From Muribaculaceae bacterium (GTDB taxonomy: Bacteria > Bacteroidota > Bacteroidia > Bacteroidales > Muribaculaceae): a stretch of 64,000 nt of DNA. Shown one piece after another: positions 25,516-34,776 of the stretch; positions within the stretch are counted from its first letter, which is position 1, and each line of letters begins with the position of its first letter. The notes below the pieces were generated by a model. It was not told the DNA's origin, made no database searches, and was given only the letters and a program-made list of their open reading frames with translations. A program made the translations under genes and the position numbers. Location: the NCBI GenBank assembly GCA_022509165.1, contig JAFLTT010000001.1:62001-126000 (forward strand). Direction: 5' to 3'.

Positions 25516-26733
25516 ATGAAAAAATCTAAAACATTGAAAGGACTTGGTTGCCTTGCAACCATGTCAATGCTGGCCCTCTCAATGGCCTCCTGCTCCAACG
25601 AAGCAGAAGAACCGATTGTAAAGCCCGAAGTAAACGGTGACCCGGTTCTGACTCTTTTCGTTCCTGACTTCGATGCTATGAACTCACGTGCCTCTTTTGA
25701 AGCGTCTCAGTCTGAAGCCGGTATCCAAAATCTTTGGTTCTTTGCATTTAATGCAAGTGGAGCAGAAACCCAAACTCCTGCTTTTGCTAAAGACATCAAG
25801 GATAGAAAAGATGATACAAATAAGGATTATACCGGTTATAATGATTTTGCAAAATATGAGATAACAGAACTTATTCCTGGTACTTATCATATTTATGTAG
25901 TGGCGAATTTGGATGCTTCCGGACATAATTATTTGTCAAGCAATGGAACTGTAGCAGATACATGGACGGAAAAACAAGTAAAAGAAATTATTTTGAATTT
26001 CTCTTCTACTAATCTTCCTACAGCAGGCTATCTCCCGATGGGATGCTACAATACAGAAGTAAGGTCTGGAGCTACAAATGAAACTGCTACCACTGAAATT
26101 GCAGGTAATGGAAATTTTGAATTTAACGAAAATAGCAAAGCCTTGTGGATTGACTTGACTGTTCTTTGTGCTAAAGTTCGTTACACAATCCTTTTTGATA
26201 ATACTGGTTTTTCCGAAAAATTCGGAACAAGCAAAGTAGATTTCGAAACAGGTACTGCAGCTAATAATACCAATGTTTCTAACTTGAAAAGTCAAGTAGC
26301 TTGGAAGGATGGTGCAGCTAATTCAGAAGTAGTTTTTAATGCTACAAATCTTCCACTTAATGCAGTGGCTTATCCTGAGACCAACAGCAAATACTTTGAT
26401 ATAGAGAGTCTGAATACTGTACCTAATGTAACATTAGCTGATCTTTCAACAGAAAATGTATGGGGTGAGACTTCAGGTAAAAGAGCTTGGCAAGGTATAG
26501 TATACCTTCCTGAGGGAACTACAGCCTCGTCTATCTTGAAGTTTAAAGAAAAAACTAGTTATATCGATCCTTCTAAACCTACCCAAACTCAACTTTTCTG
26601 GGGAAGTAAGGGACTTGAAAGAGGTAATTTCTATGATCTCGTATTCAAAGTGAAATCTCCAGATGACATTGAGTTTGCTGTACATGTAAAAGTTAATGCT
26701 TGGAAATACGAAGGTCATAATGTTGAATGGTAA
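25516..26733 (+). CDS. Fimbrillin-family lipoprotein, paralogue of the next gene's N-terminus
   Basis: From the ATG at 25516 this is a 405-residue lipoprotein (Cys26 in SMASC); the longer frame from 25432 would read through hairpin sequence and bury the signal. The body starts PVLTLFVPDFDAMNSRA, has IQNLWFFAFNASG, GTYHIYVVANLD, a Cys-containing PMGCYNTEV, IDLTVLCAKVRYTILFDNTG and ends VKVNAWKYEGHNVEW. It shares these blocks in order with residues about 50-390 of the following gene (IPNVDAAAQFGASRA, INDLWFFAFPAEG, PMACLNTEV, VDLTFLCTKVRYTILFNQD), so the two arose by duplication. Likely a minor fimbrial subunit or tip adaptor. Confidence 0.82.
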   Translation: MKKSKTLKGLGCLATMSMLALSMASCSNEAEEPIVKPEVNGDPVLTLFVPDFDAMNSRASFEASQSEAGIQNLWFFAFNASGAETQTPAFAKDIKDRKDDTNKDYTGYNDFAKYEITELIPGTYHIYVVANLDASGHNYLSSNGTVADTWTEKQVKEIILNFSSTNLPTAGYLPMGCYNTEVRSGATNETATTEIAGNGNFEFNENSKALWIDLTVLCAKVRYTILFDNTGFSEKFGTSKVDFETGTAANNTNVSNLKSQVAWKDGAANSEVVFNATNLPLNAVAYPETNSKYFDIESLNTVPNVTLADLSTENVWGETSGKRAWQGIVYLPEGTTASSILKFKEKTSYIDPSKPTQTQLFWGSKGLERGNFYDLVFKVKSPDDIEFAVHVKVNAWKYEGHNVEW

Positions 26734-26757
26734 TTCTTTAGGAGATTGAATTAAATA

Positions 26758-26787
26758 GGCTAAGGGGGCCTTGCGGCCTCTTTAGCT
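26758..26787 (+). promoter_or_regulatory. Intercistronic hairpin 4 (CTTGCG apex)
   Basis: A 12-bp stem with wobble pairs (GGCTAAGGGGGC with GCCTCTTTAGCT), capped by CTTGCG at 26770-26775, 19 nt before the next start. Confidence 0.72.
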
Positions 26788-26805
26788 CCCAAAACTTAAC
26801 CTAAC

Positions 26806-29800
26806 ATGATGAAACTCTATAATCAGAATACTTTGGAACAACTCAGTTCCTTAGTTAAAAGAAGAAGAAGGTGGAATCCTTTCCTATTGCTGTTGTCAGC
26901 CATACTCCTCACGGGTTGTGCGGACGACCTGACGTTGAGAACCAATGACAACGAAAACATACCCGGTCGTCTTACCATCTGTATCCCTAATGTGGATGCG
27001 GCCGCTCAGTTTGGCGCTTCCAGAGCAGATGAGTATCGCAATACTCGTGCAGGTGAAGAGGCCGAAGAGGGTACAATCAATGATCTCTGGTTTTTCGCTT
27101 TCCCGGCTGAAGGTACCCCAGCAGCCAATAAAGTGATAGAAAAGCTAACCGAAAATGATATCCTCAAGGTAAGTGATGCGTCTGATGCTTACACCGCATA
27201 TACAGTAGATGGTTTTAAGGAGGGTAAGTACAGTATCTACGTTCTTGCCAATCTTGAAAGTTACCTCACGAACGGCACTTTAAACAAAGACATGGAGGAA
27301 ACCGATGTTCGCGAACTTGTACTGAATTTCGGTTCAAACAATCTGGTGAGAGACAATCTTCCGATGGCTTGCCTTAATACCGAGGTGAAAGCATCTCCTA
27401 CAGGCAACAAACCGACTGACGGAGTTTTCGATGTAGGCGCCAATAAGACTGTTTATGTCGATCTCACTTTCCTCTGCACAAAAGTAAGATACACCATCCT
27501 GTTTAACCAGGACTCTTTCTCAAAAAAGTTCCAGAAAGCTGACATTGATTTCAAGAATGTATCTATCAGTAATATCAGTAATGCTACTTCTATCTTACCT
27601 GTGACAGAAACTGCCAACCATTCTTCTGCACAGAACAATGTTGAAGTTCCAAAGTTTGAATACAAGGATGCAGAAGTAAGTCCATTTCTTTCATTGACAA
27701 GCAATCCTACTTCTGTGCCAGCCAATTTCACTACTCCAAAAACAACTTCCTGGGCTAATACTGATAAGCAAAGAGCTTGGCAACAAGTAATTTACCTACC
27801 TGAGAATAAGACCGCAACTCAAAATAACAAAACCACACTAACATTTGATGTTGAAGGTTCCGACCTCAAGAATGAATATAAATATGCTTTGGTTGATAAT
27901 TCCGGTATCGAACGCGGTCATTTCTACGATATAGTAGCAAAGGTGCAAGAACCTGCTATGGAGGAACTGGAGCTGACAGTAAGTGTAAACGACTGGTCAA
28001 CCCAGTCTCTTTCCTACGACCTCCACGGCCCGTATAAGCTCGAGGTAGAAAAGACTAATATAGATATTCCTGCCGGTGGTAAATGGTCAGATCCTATCTG
28101 GTATCGTTCAGATGTGGCTCCTAACAATATCCATTTTAATTTCCCTAAACTGGGTGAAACAGATTTTTATATTGCACAGGTAATTCCGGCGAGGTATGCC
28201 GAAGATAAAACTCTTGAAGATTTTGTCAAAGGTACTAAAAACGGTTATTGTGTAAATAAAGAAGGAGACTATCTTATCCGTATACGTGTAAATCCTGCTA
28301 TTACATATAATCAGATTCAAAGTATCTCCAATATAGATCCATATAAATACTTCGAAGTAGTAGCCGGTGCTCTTAACAAGAAGATTGAGGTTAACCCGTC
28401 TCTTGGTGGTTTCCTTACTGTTACTCCAACCGAAATTCTTGTGGATGTAAGAGAATACGTATCCTCAGGTATTGATTCAGGCGAGGTAGAAATAGAAATA
28501 TCTACTAACATCAGTAATTCAGTTACACTGACTTCAACAAGTGCGAATATCTTTACTATATCTACGGATAACCCATTCGGAATTTCATCCGGAGAAGGTG
28601 TTACTTCTATTACAGGGAGCGGAACTTCAAGAACTGTAAATATAACACAGGGTAATGGCAAACTGATACTGAACATCGAAAAACTCTTTGAGGGAATCGC
28701 TTATTGGCAAAGTGAGCATGAATACACCCTTACCTTCTCAGTAGGTTCTGGTACAAATGCCATGACAGAGACCGTGAAGATTAAGGTTAAGCCGTATACA
28801 ACCGACTATGTCATCCATTTTAGATGCAAAGATTCCTCAAAAAATTGGAATTCTCCACATATTTACGTTTATCAAGCTTTGTCATTACCGGTAGATATAT
28901 CAAAGTATGCTGGAAGGACAGTGGGTTATAAAGAAGGAAACAGTTGGTATACTGCACTTGAATATGCTTTTACTAATGATTTAGCCTTTAGAGGATGGAA
29001 AGGATATGGAGGTCCTTCTAATTCTACTTATGATCCCAATCAAGGAGCTTATGATTCAGGAACTGAAGGATTTGTCGTCTTTAATTATGATAATGGATGG
29101 GATTATTGTCCCAAAAGCCGTCATGATAACCGAGGTTCTCGTGAATGTGTATATGATTTTGATATGAATTTTAATATATATCATACAAACCGATCAGCAT
29201 GCCCCACCTGTGAAGCTGGTTATCTGATGTATAATTATTCCGAAAATTATGGTACCCCAGCAGAGCAGGCTGATGCACAATGGAAAAAGGATAATACAAG
29301 GATGTGGCCAGGTATAGTAATGGAGAAGGAAACAGGAGAAAATGCCGGATGGTGGAAGTATACACTTTCAGGAGTAGCAACACCTGGAAAAGCCATGATA
29401 ATGTTTGCCAACGGACATGTTGCAGAAGGTAAAGGATCGGGTCTTCGTTATCCTGGTGATGATAAAGTTGGTATACCTTTGTTTGACTTCCCTGATAATG
29501 AAGGTTGGTTTGAATATGATGGTTCTGCTACTGAACCAGGTTTATTCTTTTCTGATGACAAACCATCTTCTACCGGAGGCGGCACACCTTCTACAAGCTA
29601 TACTTACCGCTTCTATTGGCCCACGTCTACCAATGCCACTCAATTGTACTTTAAATCATATAATGGTGATACAGAAAATAAATTCTTAGATTGGGGCACA
29701 GATAATGATGGATCAACTAATGGATATTATTATATCGAATTTACCACGACTTCATTAATTACAAGAATTGAATATAAGTTATCTCAAGGAATGTCAAGTG

Positions 29801-30267
29801 ATGTTAGCATAAATAATGGATTCTCAGATGTTTCCCCAGACAGTAATGGTATATATCATTTCTACATAGAAAGAGCAGGAGCTAACTCTATTAAATCTGG
29901 AATACCAAAAAACTATATAGACTTATATTTACGAGGGACCTGGGATGGTTATCAAGCTACCGATAAATATCGATTCTATGAAACTGGAACAACGGGTGAA
30001 TATGAAACAGATATAATAACACTGAATAATGGAGATAAGTTCCATGTCGCAACTAACAACTGGGATGATGGTGAATGGGAACCATATAGTGACGTAACAT
30101 GGAATTTCACTAATGGATATGGCCTAAGAAATCATAAGGCTACCTGTAATAACAATAATTGGCATGGAGATGGGTATAATTTCACCATAAGTGGAACATT
30201 TACAGGAAAGGCTAAGGTGAAATATACGGCAAAAAGTAGTTGTGAACTCTTTTTAATAAGTCAATAA
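26806..30267 (+). CDS. Large fimbrial adhesin lipoprotein with carbohydrate-binding-like modules
   Basis: A 1153-residue lipoprotein (basic RRRR segment, Cys38 in LLTGC). Residues 50-395 are a fimbrillin domain paralogous to the preceding gene, ending NDWSTQSLSYDL. A beta-sandwich-rich middle (about 400-660) follows. Residues about 665-900 contain SPHIYVYQAL, CPTCEAGYLMYNY, MWPGIVMEKETGENAGWWKY and KAMIMFANGH, a pattern resembling starch-binding modules of the CBM26 type; about 932-1030 (TYRFYWPTSTNATQLYFKS) and 1038-1153 (YLRGTWDGYQATDKYRF) look like further modules of that general kind. A tip adhesin recognising a glycan is inferred; the CBM resemblance is by eye. Confidence 0.78.
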   Translation: MMKLYNQNTLEQLSSLVKRRRRWNPFLLLLSAILLTGCADDLTLRTNDNENIPGRLTICIPNVDAAAQFGASRADEYRNTRAGEEAEEGTINDLWFFAFPAEGTPAANKVIEKLTENDILKVSDASDAYTAYTVDGFKEGKYSIYVLANLESYLTNGTLNKDMEETDVRELVLNFGSNNLVRDNLPMACLNTEVKASPTGNKPTDGVFDVGANKTVYVDLTFLCTKVRYTILFNQDSFSKKFQKADIDFKNVSISNISNATSILPVTETANHSSAQNNVEVPKFEYKDAEVSPFLSLTSNPTSVPANFTTPKTTSWANTDKQRAWQQVIYLPENKTATQNNKTTLTFDVEGSDLKNEYKYALVDNSGIERGHFYDIVAKVQEPAMEELELTVSVNDWSTQSLSYDLHGPYKLEVEKTNIDIPAGGKWSDPIWYRSDVAPNNIHFNFPKLGETDFYIAQVIPARYAEDKTLEDFVKGTKNGYCVNKEGDYLIRIRVNPAITYNQIQSISNIDPYKYFEVVAGALNKKIEVNPSLGGFLTVTPTEILVDVREYVSSGIDSGEVEIEISTNISNSVTLTSTSANIFTISTDNPFGISSGEGVTSITGSGTSRTVNITQGNGKLILNIEKLFEGIAYWQSEHEYTLTFSVGSGTNAMTETVKIKVKPYTTDYVIHFRCKDSSKNWNSPHIYVYQALSLPVDISKYAGRTVGYKEGNSWYTALEYAFTNDLAFRGWKGYGGPSNSTYDPNQGAYDSGTEGFVVFNYDNGWDYCPKSRHDNRGSRECVYDFDMNFNIYHTNRSACPTCEAGYLMYNYSENYGTPAEQADAQWKKDNTRMWPGIVMEKETGENAGWWKYTLSGVATPGKAMIMFANGHVAEGKGSGLRYPGDDKVGIPLFDFPDNEGWFEYDGSATEPGLFFSDDKPSSTGGGTPSTSYTYRFYWPTSTNATQLYFKSYNGDTENKFLDWGTDNDGSTNGYYYIEFTTTSLITRIEYKLSQGMSSDVSINNGFSDVSPDSNGIYHFYIERAGANSIKSGIPKNYIDLYLRGTWDGYQATDKYRFYETGTTGEYETDIITLNNGDKFHVATNNWDDGEWEPYSDVTWNFTNGYGLRNHKATCNNNNWHGDGYNFTISGTFTGKAKVKYTAKSSCELFLISQ

Positions 30268-30274
30268 TATATGA

Positions 30275-30302
30275 GTTATCGGAGGCTTGCGTCTCCGATG
30301 AC
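30275..30302 (+). promoter_or_regulatory. Intercistronic hairpin 5 (CTTGCG apex)
   Basis: An 11-bp stem (GTTATCGGAGG with TCTCCGATGAC), capped by CTTGCG at 30286-30291, 19 nt before the next start. Confidence 0.72.
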
Positions 30303-30321
30303 TACTAACAATTAACCTAAT

Positions 30322-33300
30322 ATGATGAAAACTGTAAATAGAATAAAAAGAGTGCAGGATGCATGGAGCATGATGCACAGGTTAAAAAAGACTTTAAATT
30401 TAGGAGCTTGTCTCCTCATTTTGGGAGCTCTCGCTTCTTGTTCCGACGATTTGGAAGTGAGAAATGCAATCTCAGATTTTGATGAGGGAAACATTCATCT
30501 TTCCATCTCTATACCGGATGCGGAAGTGGTGCATACTCGTGCCCAAACCAATGATGAAAAGACTATAAATAATACCAGTTGTTCTCACTATGCATTGGTG
30601 TATACCACTGCAACCGGTGACAAACCGGGCACATTGGTTCATCGTCAAAAACTTACCAATCTGGCAGAAAATGTTGTACAGACGATCGAACTGCCGAAAT
30701 CTTCCGCTACTAATGTGAAGATTGTGGTTGTGGCAAATCTACCGAGTGCACAAGCTTCACAGGTAGAGGCTCTGAGTATAGATTCTAATTATGCCAGTCT
30801 TTTAAATATCCTGACTACTGCACTGTCAAGTGAGCCTACAGCTCCTTTCGTGATGTCGGGTGTGGCATCCTATTCTGAGCCTAATAAATATTCAGCAGAA
30901 TTGCATAGATCGGTAGCCAAGATATCAATAGAAGCAAGTTCCTCAGTTAGCAATTTCACCCTTACCGGATATGAAATGTATAATGCTCCATCACAGGGAT
31001 ACATTGCTGCTCATGCAGCTTCTGTTACCGGGAATACAGATAAAATGTATCAAACAGGAACCAATAAATATACAGTAACAACACAAACAGACAGTAGATT
31101 CCAAAATTATACATATCCTGTAGGATCAGCCGGAAAAACAGTTGATAATCCTACCGGAGCTTACTTCATCGTAAAGGGTGAATATAATGGTGAAGAGTGT
31201 TATTACCGTGTTGATTTGAGGAAGGAAGATAAGTCAGATTATTATTCGATTGAACCCAACCATTGGTATCAGGTTGAAATCTTAAGTGTGAGTCAAAAAG
31301 GATATCCTTCTGCTGCTGAAGCTGCCAAAAGATATATGGGGCAGGAAGATATGGGTGGTATAATTGAAATAGCGATTCATGATCATATAGCAGAAGTGCT
31401 TTCAATGGTTACAGATGGAAAAAGAGAACTGGGAGTGACGGACCGTATAGAAATGGAGACTGGAAAAACCAAGACATTGACCATCAAAACTTATGGCGGT
31501 TCTACTTCTAACCCCACTATCAAATTTAAGACTGGTCAAAGTGATTGGTTGGAATTTGGTGAAGTTAAAGAAAGTGATTATTCCGAAACCAGTGGTACCG
31601 ATGACGGTGACCCGGATTCTACCGGTAAACTCTTTGAATCTATTTTGATGTTTAAACCCGGAACTTTCTATTCCGATAAGGAAAGCATTTTAGTAGTTTC
31701 ATGGGATGGCCTCGAAATTGAAGTAAAGGTGTTTTATAATGCAGTTTTCCAACCAGAAAAAGCTTGTAAAGTAACATTGAAAATTTTAGAGAATGGTACA
31801 TCCAATTTTGGAGTTCAAACTTATTGTTATTGGGATTTCTTAGCGGGTATCGGCTCTTCTACGAATAAAAATAGTACAGAATACTCTGTTACTCAAACCC
31901 CAGGAGCCACAGGAGTCTCACGCTTGCTTGGTGTAAGTCCGGATGATTTGGCAGATGGAAAAATTAGGAATGAGGGTTTCCATTTTCCAATGCCTTACGG
32001 ATACACTTCTACTACTCCTTGGGAATATGAATATACTATAAATTTTAATCCCTTAACAAGTAATTCAGTTGACATTGAAAATATAACAGCTACTTTCAGT
32101 GGTGATGATTTCATCAATTCCGGAAATTTCCAATTTACTTTTGATTATTCAAAAGGTGGAGTCCTTAAGATGATTGATAATAAAACTTCTTATACCTATG
32201 CTACCGGAAAAGTGGAATTCAAAATAACATTTAAAGAAATTAGTGGAGTGAGACCTGATCCGATTTCTATTGAAATGGATATTTATCACACAGGATTCTT
32301 CCATTTTGATGATTCATCATCTACTACTGCAGATAAAGGTTATTATTATTATGAGGTAGTACCTTTAGGTGATTATCATTGGCTTGACAGAAACATAGGT
32401 GCAAAATCAAACAAAATGTATGTAGATAATGGAGGTACAGATAATTATGTAGGGGAACTTAATGCTAAGGGGAGGTTTTACACTGTTGCCACTCCAGGAT
32501 CGAATTATGGGAACCCTACTATGAAAGATGGATCTTCCAATAATACAATATGTCCTCCTGGTTACCATGTGCCGAATCAGACTGAATGGGATAATTTAAG
32601 GCTTTCACCTAATTTTAAATCTGAAAATATTACTGAAGGATCAGAAAATTACATTAGTAATTTTTATGAAAGTTCAAATTTAAAGGTAGGTAAAATATAT
32701 TTCCAAAAATCCAGATATTATAATCAAGATAATTCTTATGCTACAACATATGTAACCAATAATCCTAATGTTGGAGATAACGGGGCCGGATATTATTGGA
32801 GTAGGAATGTTTCTTCTGGACTCGAAAAGAAAGAAATAGGCCAATGGTTAAAAGCATTATATATAAATGGTAATTCAAATACCTTTATTAATGGTAGTAT
32901 AAAGAATAATAAAATGAATTTGCGTTGTTCAGCTGGTGTAAATCCTCCGGCTGAAAGCAAGAATTCCATTGATTTTAATGTTAAAGGTGCTACGCATGTA
33001 TTCCTATACTATGTAGAAAATGGAGTTAAAAGTGGTATTTTCTCTTTCCCTGGCAAATCAATCGGAAATCAATCTACAGTTGATAAGTTAATTTATTCTA
33101 CTTCTGATTCCGGTTATAATTCAAGTTATCTGCATTTTTCCACTACAAGCGCATATTCAGAAGATGATTTATATGTTTTCTTTGCATATGTAACAGATGC
33201 CGGAAAAATCACTATAATAAGTAAAAATAATGCTACTACTCTTAAGGATGCATTAGGATGGCCGGTAAAAGTGGGATATAATTACTTCTTTAATAAAAAT

Positions 33301-33744
33301 AATAGTTTTGCTCCTGTTCCAGGTGGGTCTAACAATGAATTCCCCTGGCAAGATGGTAATGCAGTAGGAGGTGGGAATGATGATTCAAATAATAACTATT
33401 TCCTCAGTACTGACGGATGGACAGTAACTGTTCAATGGCCTCAATTCTGGAATAAAACCAATGTATATCAAATACATTGTTGGCATAAGAATGGAGAACC
33501 GATTCTTGGTGATTTCCCGGGAGGAAAGAATGATACCCATAGTTTCAACAATGGAGGAGAATATACCAAGACCTTTACACTAAAACAAGATTGTAATAGT
33601 TTCGGGGTTAAATTTAGTAATATAGAAAAAGATCCCTGGGTAGAAACAAGTGATTTTGAGATAAAGAGTACGGGAAATGCCTCCGGTATTACTGTTACCA
33701 AAGATGATGCAAAAAAGAATTATTATGTCACTATCAAATGGTAA
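30322..33744 (+). CDS. Large fimbrial adhesin lipoprotein with a Fibrobacter-major (FISUMP) domain
   Basis: A 1140-residue lipoprotein (Cys40 in GALASC). The start at 30322 shares TTAACCTAA-TATGATGAAA context with the previous gene; a shorter start at 30370 is possible. Residues 45-320 are fimbrillin-like (IHLSISIPDAEVVHTRA, KIVVVANLPSA, LHRSVAKISIEA, HWYQVEILSV). About 680-870 is a FISUMP domain: YHWLDRNIGA, CPPGYHVPNQTEWDNL, GAGYYWSRN, MNLRCSAG. The last 270 residues hold two further beta modules, one with VYQIHCWHKNGEPILGDFPG that resembles the carbohydrate-binding-like pattern of the preceding adhesin. Last gene of the operon, followed by a strong terminator; likely a second tip adhesin. 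Confidence 0.8.
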   Translation: MMKTVNRIKRVQDAWSMMHRLKKTLNLGACLLILGALASCSDDLEVRNAISDFDEGNIHLSISIPDAEVVHTRAQTNDEKTINNTSCSHYALVYTTATGDKPGTLVHRQKLTNLAENVVQTIELPKSSATNVKIVVVANLPSAQASQVEALSIDSNYASLLNILTTALSSEPTAPFVMSGVASYSEPNKYSAELHRSVAKISIEASSSVSNFTLTGYEMYNAPSQGYIAAHAASVTGNTDKMYQTGTNKYTVTTQTDSRFQNYTYPVGSAGKTVDNPTGAYFIVKGEYNGEECYYRVDLRKEDKSDYYSIEPNHWYQVEILSVSQKGYPSAAEAAKRYMGQEDMGGIIEIAIHDHIAEVLSMVTDGKRELGVTDRIEMETGKTKTLTIKTYGGSTSNPTIKFKTGQSDWLEFGEVKESDYSETSGTDDGDPDSTGKLFESILMFKPGTFYSDKESILVVSWDGLEIEVKVFYNAVFQPEKACKVTLKILENGTSNFGVQTYCYWDFLAGIGSSTNKNSTEYSVTQTPGATGVSRLLGVSPDDLADGKIRNEGFHFPMPYGYTSTTPWEYEYTINFNPLTSNSVDIENITATFSGDDFINSGNFQFTFDYSKGGVLKMIDNKTSYTYATGKVEFKITFKEISGVRPDPISIEMDIYHTGFFHFDDSSSTTADKGYYYYEVVPLGDYHWLDRNIGAKSNKMYVDNGGTDNYVGELNAKGRFYTVATPGSNYGNPTMKDGSSNNTICPPGYHVPNQTEWDNLRLSPNFKSENITEGSENYISNFYESSNLKVGKIYFQKSRYYNQDNSYATTYVTNNPNVGDNGAGYYWSRNVSSGLEKKEIGQWLKALYINGNSNTFINGSIKNNKMNLRCSAGVNPPAESKNSIDFNVKGATHVFLYYVENGVKSGIFSFPGKSIGNQSTVDKLIYSTSDSGYNSSYLHFSTTSAYSEDDLYVFFAYVTDAGKITIISKNNATTLKDALGWPVKVGYNYFFNKNNSFAPVPGGSNNEFPWQDGNAVGGGNDDSNNNYFLSTDGWTVTVQWPQFWNKTNVYQIHCWHKNGEPILGDFPGGKNDTHSFNNGGEYTKTFTLKQDCNSFGVKFSNIEKDPWVETSDFEIKSTGNASGITVTKDDAKKNYYVTIKW

Positions 33745-33791
33745 TATTTAAATGTAATACCTTATGATAATATCATAATAATATAGATAAC

Positions 33792-33850
33792 AACTCTTTG
33801 GGGAGGGGCAGAGGTAGAAGCCGAGCCCTTTCCTGAAGAGTTTTCTTTCT
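33792..33850 (+). terminator. Rho-independent terminator of the fimbrial operon
   Basis: AACTCTTTGGGGAGGGGC at 33792-33809 pairs with GCCCTTTCCTGAAGAGTT at 33825-33842 (small internal mismatch), followed by TTTTCTTTCT. Confidence 0.85.
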
Positions 33851-33876
33851 AAATAAACATAACTAATTAATAACCA

Positions 33877-33896
33877 GACTGATAGAAATATCAGTC
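33877..33896 (+). promoter_or_regulatory. GAAA-tetraloop hairpin upstream of the HTH gene
   Basis: GACTGATA and TATCAGTC form an 8-bp perfect stem closed by a GAAA (GNRA) loop, 80 nt before the HTH gene. Role unknown; either leader structure or operator-like dyad. Confidence 0.45.
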
Positions 33897-33975
33897 AGCA
33901 CCCTCTTTGTACTTTTCCTAAAGGTTGGCAATGCGAAACCGTGAGGGGGGAGTGGAGAAAGATCAATAACTGCCG

Positions 33976-34776
33976 ATGGCTCTGAGTCCGGGGATATATG
34001 ACGAGGCTTTGAATCTTTTCAGGAATACCGACCTGAAACGAGTGGATATCTGCCGGCAGCTGAATATCGATTATGATGCTTTCACTTATTTCCTGAAGTC
34101 GAGGCACCCGGAACTTATCAAGAAGCAGAATCCCAGGAAGAATTCGGATTATGCCCGCAATGCCCGGAAAGTTACGGAGAGAACTTACCGCAAGGCGGTG
34201 AAGATGGCGGAGGAGACCGACCTTACGTATAAGGAGATAGCGGAAAAAACCGATGTGAGTCTTTCAGGTCTCAAGACGTTCATTCGTAAGCACCGGCGTG
34301 ACCTGCTGATGCGCCGACAGGGCGTAGACCTAACGGGAAGAGTCACAAACCATGTGCGTCTGCGTAAACAGGAAACCGGCCAGACTATCATGGGCCATGA
34401 GAAATATAAGGAGGCGGTGGAGGCTTGTGACAATGAGGAGTATATAGAGTTGACGGTGACGGAGATCGCGAAGAAGTTTGGAGTACCGGCCACAGGTCTC
34501 TTGGCTCAGTTGCGCGACCATTTCCCGGAAATTTCGGAAAGACGTCAACGTGAACGCGAAAGGCGAGGACTGGCCGACAACCGTTCACGAGGGCCGAGAC
34601 AGAAGTCGGTGGAGAAGTATGCCGCGGCGGTGGAGATGCTGCGTGATACGGATATGACTATCGAGGAGGTAGCGAATGAGTGCGACGTGCCTTTCCCGGG
34701 CTTCCGCAATTTTATCCTGTCATACCATAAGGATATCGTGGCCCTACGCCGTGCCCGTAAAACCAATCTCCCTTAA
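33976..34776 (+). CDS. Protein with four tandem helix-turn-helix repeats
   Basis: A 266-residue basic protein made of four copies of a unit of about 45 residues, at about 7-51, 68-112, 141-187 and 212-257. Each reads Y..A......TD.T..EIA.....V...GL..F.......I (for example RTYRKAVKMAEETDLTYKEI and EKYAAAVEMLRDTDMTIEEV), which is a small helix-turn-helix of the homeodomain/Psq-like kind. Linkers are Arg/Lys-rich. No signal or membrane segment, so a cytosolic DNA-binding protein is likely, able to contact several sites. It follows the fimbrial operon after its terminator and could regulate it; that is inference. Its 3' end overlaps the convergent DUF3791 gene by 33 nt. Confidence 0.72.
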   Translation: MALSPGIYDEALNLFRNTDLKRVDICRQLNIDYDAFTYFLKSRHPELIKKQNPRKNSDYARNARKVTERTYRKAVKMAEETDLTYKEIAEKTDVSLSGLKTFIRKHRRDLLMRRQGVDLTGRVTNHVRLRKQETGQTIMGHEKYKEAVEACDNEEYIELTVTEIAKKFGVPATGLLAQLRDHFPEISERRQRERERRGLADNRSRGPRQKSVEKYAAAVEMLRDTDMTIEEVANECDVPFPGFRNFILSYHKDIVALRRARKTNLP

